This document shows positions 11,907 to 21,965 of a stretch of DNA of 64,000 nt, piece by piece (positions within the stretch are counted from its first letter, which is position 1; each line of letters starts with the position of its first letter). Origin of the DNA: Armigeres subalbatus (Eukaryota; Arthropoda; Insecta; Diptera; Culicidae); NCBI RefSeq assembly GCF_024139115.2, contig NC_085140.1, positions 312,607,259-312,671,258 on the forward strand, given 5' to 3'. A program made the position numbers and the translations under genes. The notes under the pieces are model-generated. The model searched no databases, was not told the DNA's origin, and saw nothing but the letters and a program-made list of their open reading frames with translations.

Positions 11907-13126
11907 AGGTACACTGGGGAAGTGGAAAAGGAAAAATCGATAGTGCATGTTCGAATTAGTGTAAAACCAGTTAAATGATTTAAATGCGTTCAATCAAAAT
12001 GGCTATCAAAACAGTCAATTTTGCACAACTGTGCGGTAATTCATACCATTTGGTCGCTTGAAATTTATGGAAATAGATTTTAAAATTAGGAGTTGTTTTC
12101 CACTTTCCCTAGTGGGATGGGGTAAGTGGAAACCCATATTCCTTGACCTTCATAGTAATGAGAGTTATATATAACTAAAATCAATACGATAATTACTCTG
12201 AGTATCTTTTGTGAATAATTTCATTACCTTAACGGAATAGATCCTCAGAATTCTCGTAATAGCTAGGGAGGGCTGGTTTTTCTTCTCGGACACTAATGTA
12301 TGAAAGTCTATGTTCGCCCCAAAGATGAACATTTTAAAGGAAAAATGGGACTTAAGGTTATAAACTAATCAACTTAGTTTAACGAATTGAGATGATGTCT
12401 GTATGTGTATTTGTATGTATGTGTGTTCGCAAAGCACGACAAAAATCAGCTATTCTTAACTTGTCCTTAACCGATTTGTTGCAAAAATTGCATTCAACGG
12501 CGAAACTTGTTAGAACAAAATTAATGTGAATTATACAATATATTTACCTATCAGTGCTATTTTAATCTTCTTATATATTTTTTCATGGAAAAATGTGAAA
12601 GGCATCAGTACCGATAGGTGTGACTAATACATTTTCTCATTTATATGAGTCAATCACCACTGGAATCACCATGATAACAAAAGAAGAACATATTAAGATT
12701 CACAGCTATCGAAACAAACCCTGGAAGGAAGAAAAATTGCGTAATTAGACATTATCCACTTCCCCGCAGTGTTTGATACCTGGGTAAGTGTAAAATCTTT
12801 GAATTATTTGTTTCTTGGTACAAACCACTACCAATTGAAGGATTAGTTTAATTGTATTGTAATGGTCACCTGTGATATAAATTCACTTAAAAAAGAACAA
12901 TTGGTGCAAATAAAATTAATTTTATAAATGCAAATATCAATTTTGCGAATCTAAAATTACAGTTCAAGCGTTAAATAGTGTATGTGTTATACAAATTTCA
13001 ACATAGTATTAGTGTGAGCATCAAAGTATACACATGATGCTATGATGTGGTAAAAACTGTAAAGTATTACAATTCCAATTTTCGAGTCGATTTTACACTT
13101 ACCTTTTTCCACTTCCCCGTGTACCT
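11907..13126. mobile_element. 1.22-kb non-autonomous TIR element, TA target duplication
   Basis: The termini are inverted repeats starting AGGTACACTGGGGAAGTGG at the left and, complemented, AGGTACACGGGGAAGTGG at the right, continuing into an A-rich stretch and AAAATCGA on both sides. TA dinucleotides flank both ends (11905-11906 and 13127-13128), as for Tc1/mariner-type insertions. The interior has several further CACTTCCCC-like and GGTAAGTG words (12090-12130 and 12755-12800) but no long frame and no DDE motif. It is probably mobilised in trans by an unseen transposase. Confidence 0.8.
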
Positions 13127-13144
13127 TATATGAATAGTTATCTT

Positions 13145-13992
13145 CCGTACTCAGAGGAAAAATTGGAAGATCGTCATCGTAGAGTTTGTGAGAAATGTTG
13201 AAATCAACAAAGCTGCCACTTGATTAAAAATCTTTGAAATCCTGTTATAGCACCATGCATACTGTATGGAATGGTAAACGCAGCAGAAGATTCGCAACGC
13301 TGTGGAACCGCGTTTATGTTCACTTGACCCAAAGCGGCTGTCAATCCAACGACTTAGCAATAAATCGAAGAACATTGCCCTAGCGGTGTTCCTTCTGGTA
13401 GAGGTCCAATCGAATAAGACGACAGCGGTGCTGGGGACTCAAACTTCCGAACAATATTCCAGGGTAGACCGACACAGAGAAAACAGTACAGTGATAGCAA
13501 TACATATCGGTGAAATTGAATCCAGCGTCTGAGAAGCTAACAGCGTAGAAACATGCTGCTTGAACGTGAGTTCTGCATCCAAAATTACTCCCAAATCCTC
13601 TCATGATTTACACGATCAATTTCTTCTTCCTGCAGCAGTAGTTGAAACGTATAATTCTTTTTCCGTGAAAATGAAATTATCGAGCATTTCTTCGGGTTTA
13701 CATCCATCCGGTTGTTGTAGCACCAATCGTCGAAAGTTTGAAGCTGCTGCTGTAGGCGATAACAGTCGTCGATAGAGCGGATTTCCAGATATATTTTGAG
13801 ATCGTCTGCAAAGGACAATCGTGGAGTTCTCAACACTAAATGTACATCGTTGAAGTAGAGCAATAATATGACTGGTCCCAAATGACTTCCTTTGGGATTC
13901 AGATGTAGAGGTAAAAGAAGGTCCAAAGTATCCTCAGGCAACCTTAAGCTCTCGCCGTGAAAGGTAGGAGCGGATTCATTGCAGCAAACCAC
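13145..13992 (-). pseudogene. 5'-truncated LINE reverse transcriptase (CR1/jockey group)
   Basis: A 135-codon frame on the minus strand (13585-13992) starts inside the palm. PKGSHLGP at about 13873-13896 is the altered VPQGS-x-LGP box. FADDLKIYL begins at 13812 and holds the intact F-A-D-D catalytic motif. It continues with LQTFDDWC and NPKKCSIISF (thumb region). Downstream, after frameshifts near 13590 and 13380, come LGVILDAELTF-like, CRSTLEYCSEVW and TARAMFFDLL segments, typical of the C-terminal region of these polymerases. N-terminal fingers, endonuclease and ORF1 are absent. It lies 16 bp from the TA element at its low-coordinate side. It is a dead fragment whose exact clade would need a tree. 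Confidence 0.8.
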
Positions 13993-13995
13993 GTT

Positions 13996-15777
13996 GACTC
14001 CAAACCTTCAGTTTTACGCTACGCCACTGATGTATTGTATATGGATCCACATATCATGAGGCAAACACGATACATAGGAGAAAGTGGGGCAAGATAGCCA
14101 ACGTTGATGACTTTAGTGAATATTATATTTACATTAATATTAGAGGAGATGGTTGACAATAATGTGTAAGACTTATAAAGTTGATAACCGTATTTTGGCA
14201 AGCTAACTAAGGTTTAGTTGAAGTTTAGTTTAGTTTTTAGTTTAGTTTTCTGCATAATTTAAGGTTTATAGTTCGAATTATTCGTTTCTCTGCACAAATG
14301 GATTTTTTTTTCGTTTCTTAGCACAAATTGACCAAGACTTTAATATAACTACTAGCTGTATGTGCTCAGTTGCTGTTACAAATGGAAAATGATAAAACCA
14401 GTTAGTCAATAGGCCAAATGTGTTTAGTTATTCATTCTTCATCATTGAATTAATAGAAGGTACATTTAAGACATTTACTTCAGGGAACAGTAATTTCTTG
14501 GAAATGTTATTTCCGGAAAATACTATTTTCGGAGAAATATTATTTTCTGGGAATGTCAGTTTGGCGAAAATGCGATGGGAAATGTCATAATCGAGGAAAT
14601 ATGTTCGGGTAATTGTCATTTTCGAGAAAATGTAATTTTGGGGTTTTTTTTTTTTGAAAAATGTTATTGTTGATTATTTGTTATTACTGGGGAATTTGGG
14701 CAATTGATTTCCGGGGAATTGTACAATTTTTTTTTTTAAATCGCATGGACTGCAGGATGGAATATTTTAATTATGCCTAATATTGGAGAAAATCAGTCAA
14801 GTGGTTCAGCAGTTATACTAAATTATTTATTTTCTAAACAATATTCTACCCTAGAAGCCTCCAGCATTCTAAATGACCCTACCCTGATAGAAGAAAACAG
14901 CAAAAGAATATCAACTTTTACCATAAATATGTAAATGAATAGCAAAATACGATATTAATTTGTTTGATATAGTTGCTAAAACAGCAAAAATAATAACAAA
15001 CATTGTTTCCAAGCAAAATAGCTCATGAATAACTCGCTTTGCCATTATGATTGCAACATATTTGAAAAAGAAAATATCAAAATCGAAGTGATTATGCATG
15101 CTGATTGAAATTCGAATGATAAATGAATAACAAATTTTGTTATGATTAAAAATAAAATCGTCGAAGCCTTTCTACTTGCCCGGTCCCTGTAGCACCGGAA
15201 ACGCCTTAGCTCCGATGAAAAAGAATGGACGATCTATGTCTGTATTGTCCTTGTACGGTATTTTTTCAGCAAAGTATTCAAAAGTGTACCGTTACCCGTA
15301 ATCTATTCGTTAGCTCAAAAAGGTACATCAATACTTTAAAGTAGGGACTAACCCACCTAAAACTGAACCTTTCTTATAACCTGGGAGAGAAAAAAGGTTC
15401 TTTTGCTGATACCACCTTAGGAAGCTTTCCGTTGGCTGTAACTCAGCAGCTTGATTGGTGCCCCAGCGCGTCTTTTCCTGCAACGACGGAGTGCACCTGG
15501 GGTCAAACATAGTATCATTGGTCGATGAAACTATATTCAAGACCTCTCTTCTCCCGGGTTCAAATTTCTTCAATTCGTTACAGATTAGCCTTAAAAAGCT
15601 GACGGTTTTTGTTGATACACGAATCTATTTCAGAGTACACCTGTGTGGCGATAGAAGTTTTATCTGCGGCGGCGTAATATATCATTTTCAGTCAGCGGCG
15701 GCCTTACGCCGTTGTTGATCGCCGGTACTCGGTGGGGGGTTGGCGTAACCTTATTTCATGCATTAAAAATTATTCGC
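13996..15777. other. Unassigned A+T-rich spacer, with a short degenerate tandem repeat at 14470-14640
   Basis: No gene found. At 14215-14260 TTTAGTTTAG words recur. At 14470-14640 a degenerate repeat of about 24 bp (words such as ATTTTCGGAGAAAT and ATTTCCGGAAAATA) shows the same short-palindrome style as the 23-bp satellites elsewhere in the window. The rest holds nothing I can name. Confidence 0.4.
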
Positions 15778-16640
15778 AATTTCTTCGTTAGTTCCTCTAG
15801 AGATTCTTCTGGAAGATTTGCGAAGATTCGGAAGTTTCTCCAGGAGTTCTTACGTAAGTTCTTTCAGAAATTCCGTCGGAAATGACGCCTGAAATACTTT
15901 TGGAAGTTCGTCCAGAAACTCAGAAGGATTTATGGTATGTTCTCCAGGAAAATCCACCAGGAATTCTTTCGAATGTTCATACAGGAATTACTTCAAGAGT
16001 TCCTCTAGACGTTCTTCTGGAAGTTCCTCCATAAATTCATTCAGATATTCTTCCTCCAGGCATTCCTCCGATGCTTCCTAAAGAATTTTTTTCAAATGTT
16101 CCTTCCAGAATCCATCTGAGTGTTCCTCCCGGAATTCCTGATGAAAAAATCCATAGAAAGTAACTCCTTTAGCCTCTCTGTAAATTCCTCCAGGATTACC
16201 GTCGGAAGTTTCTCATTCAGCAATTCCTTTGGAAGTTTCTGTGAGAATTCGCTTCGAAATTTCCTACTGCTATTCTTGCAGCGAAACTCCTCCAGGAATT
16301 CTGCCGGAAGTTTATCTAGGAATTCCTACGAAGATCCTTAAAAAATTTACACCTTCGGAAGTTCCTCCAGGAGCTCATCCATAGACTGGTTGAAGAATTC
16401 CTTCAGGAGTTTCCGCAAGAATTCCTTCAGATGTTTCTTCAAGAGTCCCTCTAGAAACTCATTCAAAATTTCTCCAGGAATTTCTCCTGAAAGTGCTGCA
16501 GAAACCCCTTTTGAAATTCGTCCGGAAGCTTCTACAGGAATTCTTCGCGTAGTTCTCCAGGAATTTCTCCGCATGTTCCTGCAAGATTTTCTCCTGAATC
16601 TCTCTGAAAGTTACTCCAGGAATTCCTCTGCGAGCAGTGT
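15778..16640. repeat. Degenerate minisatellite of palindromic ~21-24-bp units
   Basis: Words such as GGAATTCCTCCAGGAAGTTC, TTCCTCCAGGAATT and TTCTGGAAGTTCCTCC recur with a period of roughly 21-24 bp, each nearly self-complementary. Frames of 73-98 codons on both strands result from the lack of stops in the unit and should not be read as genes. Related tracts lie at 10617-10822, 18160-18410 and 18665-19080. Confidence 0.65.
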
Positions 16641-18159
16641 TTCAAGAGCATCATTTTACTCTCAGATTGAAACAAGCATGCTTTGAAATAATCCTTATTT
16701 TCAAGATTGTTTCAAATCCTTATTTTTTCTAATCTCAGCACGCATGATTGATGCCCGGATTCAATCATAGATTTAAATCTTTGGAAAACTGTCTTGCTCA
16801 ATTAAGAGTCCAAATAAACTGAAAATGCACATACATTATAGGTATGGTTAATATAAGTAGTGAAGTCGGAATTTGAAAGATATTTTTGACGCTTTTATTA
16901 AAATACTGTGGAAGTCGGGAAACGCATGGTGGAATTCGAAGGATACAGAGCTCTATAGAGATAAGGAACCTGATAATACTTTGTAAAAACTAACAATGAT
17001 ATAAAATACCGTTCAGGAAGGATTAGTAGGACCATCAACATTATGGTATTTCCGGGAGAGAACGTATTTAAATGTTGGTTGGGCGTGACTGAACTAGAAC
17101 CATCCTGTTGCTCGAAATAATGTTTGTCCATCCATCGCTGCACTTTCTGTCACCACAATCGATAGGGTGTTAAAAACCAATCGTCCACTGTACTGGAAGC
17201 TCAGCTCCCCGTGGAAGGGCTTCCGTTTTCTTTCGCTTTGGCCCAGAAACGAAATGTTGACAACCGGCCAGGATTGTCAAAAATATCGAAGATTTTGCCA
17301 CCATCCATGAACTGATTCAAGGCCGTTCGAAAATAACATCCCTTAGTTTGAAGGGAAGTGATCCAAGATATAGTGACGAGTACATACAGGGGAGATGGTT
17401 TAAATATCTCAAAAAGTAGTGGACGTCATATTATCACCCACTATAGCAGTATAAGCTATAGAAGGCCCATTGCAAACGGCTGGCGTTGGTTGAAAAAAAA
17501 GGTCAAATCACTGTACTGGAATCAAATAAGAACAGTGGATTCTTTTTGATTTCTTCAACTATGTTTTCGATACTTTTTGTTATGGGTTACCGATGATAGC
17601 ATTGTGATAAAAATGAAACTAAAGAATTATGTCAATAAAATAAGGTATTTATCATATGTTATTCTTTAAAAAGTTTGATATTATGGCCAATTTTTTTGGA
17701 TTATCACCAATTGAGGAGTGATTTTGGATATTGTTATCGTCGATTGAATTGTTGATTATCGATAGATTTAGCTCCTCAAAATGCCCATGGTAAGGAGAAC
17801 ATTCAACAATACAGCACTGTGTAGGATTTTGCTGGTAAACTATCTTATATGTCTTGCGGCCTCATCTGCAATGAATAATGACTGATTGTTAAACGCAATA
17901 ACACATTTTGCACATACAAAATTGACCTGTGTGAAAAACCCCTGCTTGACACTTCAGCGAAATTGAATTACTGAATAATGTCAAATAGATTACTAGATTG
18001 GGATTGTACAAAAAGCATCAAATGTTTTGGGATTAAATCCCAGGATTCAATCTTCCCATACAAAGTGGAAAAAGACAATGCATGCCTGGATTGGGATCGT
18101 TTGCGTGATTGGGATTGATCTCTCTACCATTTTTTGAATCTCAGCAGCTCCCAGAGTGT
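16641..18159. other. Unassigned spacer sequence
   Basis: No gene or transposon ends recognised. A slightly GC-richer patch at 17150-17500 may be an old coding remnant, but no motif is identifiable. The remainder is A+T-rich. Confidence 0.4.
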
Positions 18160-18428
18160 GATTTTTTGAAGACTGTCTGCGAGTTTCACCAAATATTCTT
18201 CTTGTAGATCTTCCAGGAATCCCTCTGTAAGTTCTTCCAGATTTTCCTCCGGTACATTCTCCCACTACACTAGGAATAACGTCGTGGTTTTCTTTGGAAA
18301 TTCTCTAATTTTTCTTCTTCAAAATTTCTTAACGAAAACCTCCGGGAATTCTCCCAAAAAACATCAGAAAAACATTTAGACATTTCCACTGGAAATTTCT
18401 TTTCTTCCTTCATCACCCAGGAAATACA

Positions 18429-18664
18429 ATTCGGGACCGATTTGCGATTAGGGTGTAACTTAGTTTGTAAACAAACTTTGTTTTATTGATTCCGTAGAAT
18501 GCAATTATGTTTCTCCAGAACAAATCCCCCCACCCGATAAAGGACAGCCTATTCTGTCGGATATATGCCTTGGTTTTCTCAGGAAATACTTGCTTTAGCA
18601 GAAATTTGCCTTCCAATTTTTGTTTACAAAATAAGTTACGCTCAAATCGCAAATCAGTTCCGAA
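18429..18664. mobile_element. MITE of about 235 bp in the palindromic minisatellite
   Basis: Imperfect terminal inverted repeats of about 45 bp: the left end has TTCGGGACCGATTTGCGATT and TTTGTAAACAAA, and the right end complements to TTCGGAACTGATTTGCGATT and TTTGTAAACAAA. Flanks (AAT to the left, ATT to the right) hint at a 3-bp duplication but are ambiguous. It is non-coding. Confidence 0.65.
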
Positions 18665-19149
18665 TTACGAATTCCTCCTGCAATCCTCAAAGAAAATGCT
18701 CTTCTCCGGAAATTCATATGAAAATTGTTTAACCAGTCTCCCTGACTGTTCTCGACAAAATTTCTTAGAAATTCTCCTGGAAATTCCTGACGGAAGTTCT
18801 TTAAACTTTCTCCAAGTACTCTCCTTAAGTTTTTTTTCCGGGAAATTCCTTCAAGAATTCTCTCAGATTATCCTTGAGAAATTAACCCGGAGACATCTAC
18901 AATCCCTTAGGAATTGATGGAGGATTTCTCGAAAAAATTCTGAAGATATTCGCGAAAAAACTCTTAAATTGAGGAATTTTCTGGAGAAATTTTCTCGAAG
19001 CAATCTCCGATGGAGCTTTGGATGGATTTCCCAATAAACTTTTGCTGGAACTCCTAAACAGGTTTCTGCAGAAACTGAAGAAAAATATGTTTATGTTTGT
19101 TCACTTCCAATCCACCGGAATCTTCCTGTCATCTGCAATCAACTTTTGT

Positions 19150-20230
19150 AAGTCAGCATTTCTTGTTCGCGAAACCCACTTTTGCTCTAGCAACAGGATA
19201 TCCTCGAGGCCTGATGAAATTTAGTTTCCAATGCTAAAGCGTCTCCCCTTCTGTGGGATTCCAGTCCGTGGGACAACCTTTCCGGAAGATTGGAAAAGGA
19301 ACCTAGTGATTCCGATCCCGAAAATACAGGTTTCTGCTCGGGATCCCTCCAGTTTTAGGCAGATTTTCCGGAAATTGTGCGCGACTTAAGTAGTGGAGAG
19401 GCTTGTCAATCGTCGCGTAAGCATAACTTACCCGTACTTCGAAAAACCTAGGTGTTGTGCTCAAGAACGCTTTCGAGGAAGATAAACACGCAGACATTGT
19501 CTATTTGGACATCTCTAAGGAATTTAATCGCATCTGAACTCCCATAGTGCTTAGGCAGCTAGTGGAGTGGAATTTCTCTCTGGGAACATTCTGGCTTCCA
19601 TACTGAATTTCCTTTCCAACCGGTCCTGCCGGTCCTGACAACTTCAGATCCAGGGTATACTGGGAGGAGATTGAACTCCCACAAGGATCAGTTCTGGCGG
19701 TGACTCCTCGTCGCTGTTTTCAGTGCCGACGACATCCACCGATGGGCAACACCTCTGGGCTTCACCATGCCGACCGTGAAAAGTGCTTGTGAATATGTAT
19801 GCAACAGCTGTCACCGTCTTCCCTGTCTTGGTCTTGAACTGAGCGAACAACCAACCCTTAACCGTAAAATCGAGGTCCTCCGAGTCCCTACTGACTAGGG
19901 GCTGTCCTTCGTCCCCCACTTTAGGGCTGTCAAAACCGGGTGTAGATTCAATCCGCACAGAGCAAACGACAGGGCCCATCGGCACCGGATAGAATATGCC
20001 TCGAAAGACAGTCGACTATCGAACATAGAGAGGACGAATAGTGATGGCCATTCGAGTTCATCTGATGATCAACTGACACAACCTAACAGAACTCTACTAT
20101 ATCGAGCGCAGTTGCTAATGAAGCAAGTGTGTAGGAGCCAGAGATTACTAAATTCTCATCCTACTTGCTTGGCATTGTACAAACAATACATGAGAAAGAG
20201 TTAGTGCTGAAGATATATTGCGAAAGTTCG
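19150..20230 (+). pseudogene. Dead jockey-like LINE reverse transcriptase fragment, right-arm copy
   Basis: Translated in pieces, this reads FPEDWKRNLVIPIPK (fingers, near 19275), a DPSSFRQI segment (the PxSFRPI box, near 19345) and RLVNRR. Then come DISKEFNRI near 19508 (the palm D-x-SKAFD box with Asp to Asn at the second position), YWEEIELPQGSVLAVT near 19660-19705 (the PQGSVL box) and further 3' sequence. Frames change several times and stops interrupt. The endonuclease, the FADD region and proper ends are missing. The same fragment lies in the left arm. This was an inactive remnant that was then duplicated. Confidence 0.65.
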
Positions 20231-20290
20231 GTTATGTGCCTGGTGTTGGGAATTCGATTTCATCAGTACTCGCTAAGCTGCGGAGGACGA

Positions 20291-20459
20291 CGGAGGTCCT
20301 TCGTAACTTAGTAGGGAAAGCACCTGTCTAGCGTACTTGTTTCGTGGGATCAAATCCCACCGAAGGAAGTTGTTACCCTCCAACACATTTTTCGAACTAA
20401 ATCTGTCACATGTTGTGCGTATGCAATATACATAAATCAGGCATAGTAAATAATAACCA
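20291..20459 (+). mobile_element. tRNA-derived SINE of a second family, right-arm copy
   Basis: The head is GGAGGTCCTTCGTAACTTAG, with an A-box-like ACTTAGTAGGG and a B-box-like GGGATCAAATCCC at 20346-20358, spaced as in a tRNA promoter. A short body follows, with CAACACATTTTTCGAAC and CACATGTTG. A more distant copy is at 30101-30270. The host sequence then meets the 8-bp duplication of the hAT MITE. The family name is unknown to me. Confidence 0.65.
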
Positions 20460-20467
20460 CAAGACAG

Positions 20468-20945
20468 CAGTGGTGGAAATCTGTGAATCTTACTCACAAA
20501 ACGAGAAGTAGGCAATGCAAAAGACTCGCGAACATTTGTTTTGCCTTTTTCTTGCCTACCTACTACTCGCAGAGAAAACAAAAAAACGAACCCCGAAAAA
20601 TGTTCGTGAAGCTTCGCGAGTCATTCGGGATAAGTTGCGAAAAGTCATAAAACAACCTCGGAACATGTTTCTCACTGATGTTCGAGCAAGAACATAATTG
20701 TTTATTGCTATTGAGTTTATGTCAATTCTGATTTATCCATTGTATTCGAAGTAATCACAAACACTCGCTACCGTGATTTTTACTCCCGAACAAAATATTA
20801 CCCTGTCTTTTGTCTTTGCTCTGCCCGTACTCGCGAACAAAGCAAGCGCCAAAAAAATGCAGGCAGTAGGTTCGCACGAGTGGGCATTTTTGGTAGGCCA
20901 AATTACAGTCTTTTCTTACTCGTGAAGCGAGTATTTCCACCACTG
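20468..20945. mobile_element. 478-bp hAT-type MITE with an 8-bp target duplication
   Basis: Terminal inverted repeats CAGTGGTGGAAA and TTTCCACCACTG are flanked by the perfect direct duplication CAAGACAG (20460-20467 and 20946-20953). The left arm has a single CAAGACAG (complement near 9370) and no insert, so it is a true empty site. An 8-bp duplication and CAGNG termini fit the hAT superfamily. The interior has further inverted words such as ACTCGCGAAC but no transposase. It inserted exactly between two SINEs, after the arms duplicated. Confidence 0.92.
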
Positions 20946-20953
20946 CAAGACAG

Positions 20954-21239
20954 GGCCCTTCTTAGTTGTGCTGTAAGATGCGCGGCTACAAAGCAAGACC
21001 ATGCCGATGGTGGCTGGGTTCGATTCCCGATTCGATCCAGGAAATTTTCGGGCTGGAAATTCTCTCGACTTCCCTGGGAATAAAAGAATCGTCTTGTTGG
21101 CCTCATGATATGTCAATGCGGAAATGGTAACTTGGCTTAGAAACCTCGTAGTTAATAGCTGAGTAAGTGCTTAATGAACACTAAGCTACGAGGTGGCAAT
21201 ATCTTAATGGGGGATGTTATGCCAATGAAGAAGAAGAAT
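20954..21239 (+). mobile_element. Feilai-type SINE, right-arm copy
   Basis: tRNA-like head beginning GGCCCTTCTTAGTTGTG, B box GGTTCGATTCC at 21017-21027, the body with GGAAATTTTCGGGCTGG and CTTCCCTGGGAATAAAAG, and a GAAGAAGAAGAA tail. It is homologous to 9097-9368. Confidence 0.87.
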
Positions 21240-21254
21240 TAGCTTTTAAGGAAC

Positions 21255-21425
21255 CCAACTATCTCTTTCCCGTGACGCTCATGGAGCTGCCGAGGATTCC
21301 TCGGTCTCTTGTGGCAATGAGTGTCGAACTAATTTTTCTCTCCTTATCATAAATTGACTGTGAACACGTAACCGGCATCGTTATTGGTTTTGAATTAAAC
21401 TCGAAAGCAAGTACTGTGAGAGCAG
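21255..21425 (+). repeat. Dispersed repeat R3, right-arm copy
   Basis: Same unit as 8875-9050 (inverted) and 28906-29070 (direct). It follows the Feilai tail directly. No coding capacity. Confidence 0.7.
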
Positions 21426-21744
21426 TTTTCAAATCCCAAGACGGCTATTCAATTGGTGAGCTGTTGTTTCTCGATCAATCAAGACTAGCCACTACGAAGT
21501 GTACAGTCAATAAAGTTATGCTAAGCCACAGTTTTACTTTTTTTATTTATATCCGTGTTCGTTCTAATATTTATTTTCATAATCCCCTCCCCCGTGAGCG
21601 AACATATTTTTGTAATAAATTTGAATTTAAGAAAAGCGTTGTTTGCAAAATTGGACAAAATCACACTTCATCATTTTAACAATAGATGCAATTCGAATAA
21701 ATTCGATGATATGAAATAAGGTAACATTGCACCTATTGCACGTA

Positions 21745-21965
21745 ATTCCCGGTTCGATCCAGGAAATTTTCGGGCTGGAAATTCTCTCGACTTCCCTGGG
21801 CATAAAAGTATTATCGTGCTAGCCGCTCGATATACTAATGCAAAAATGGTAACTTGGCTTAGAAACCTCGCAGTCAACATATGTGGAAGTGCTGAATGAA
21901 TACTAAGCTGTGATGCGACAATGTCCCAATGGGGAATGAATTGCCAATAATAATAAGAAGAAGAA
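21745..21965 (+). mobile_element. Feilai-type SINE lacking its tRNA-like head
   Basis: The body and tail (TCGATCCAGGAAATTTTC through AATAATAATAAGAAGAAG) are intact. The sequence starts abruptly at ATTCCCGG, inside the B-box region. The left-arm allele at 8271-8535 is full length, so about 95-100 bp including the head and one flank were deleted here after duplication. The other flank, GTCATTCCAAGCC, is retained at 21966. Confidence 0.85.
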
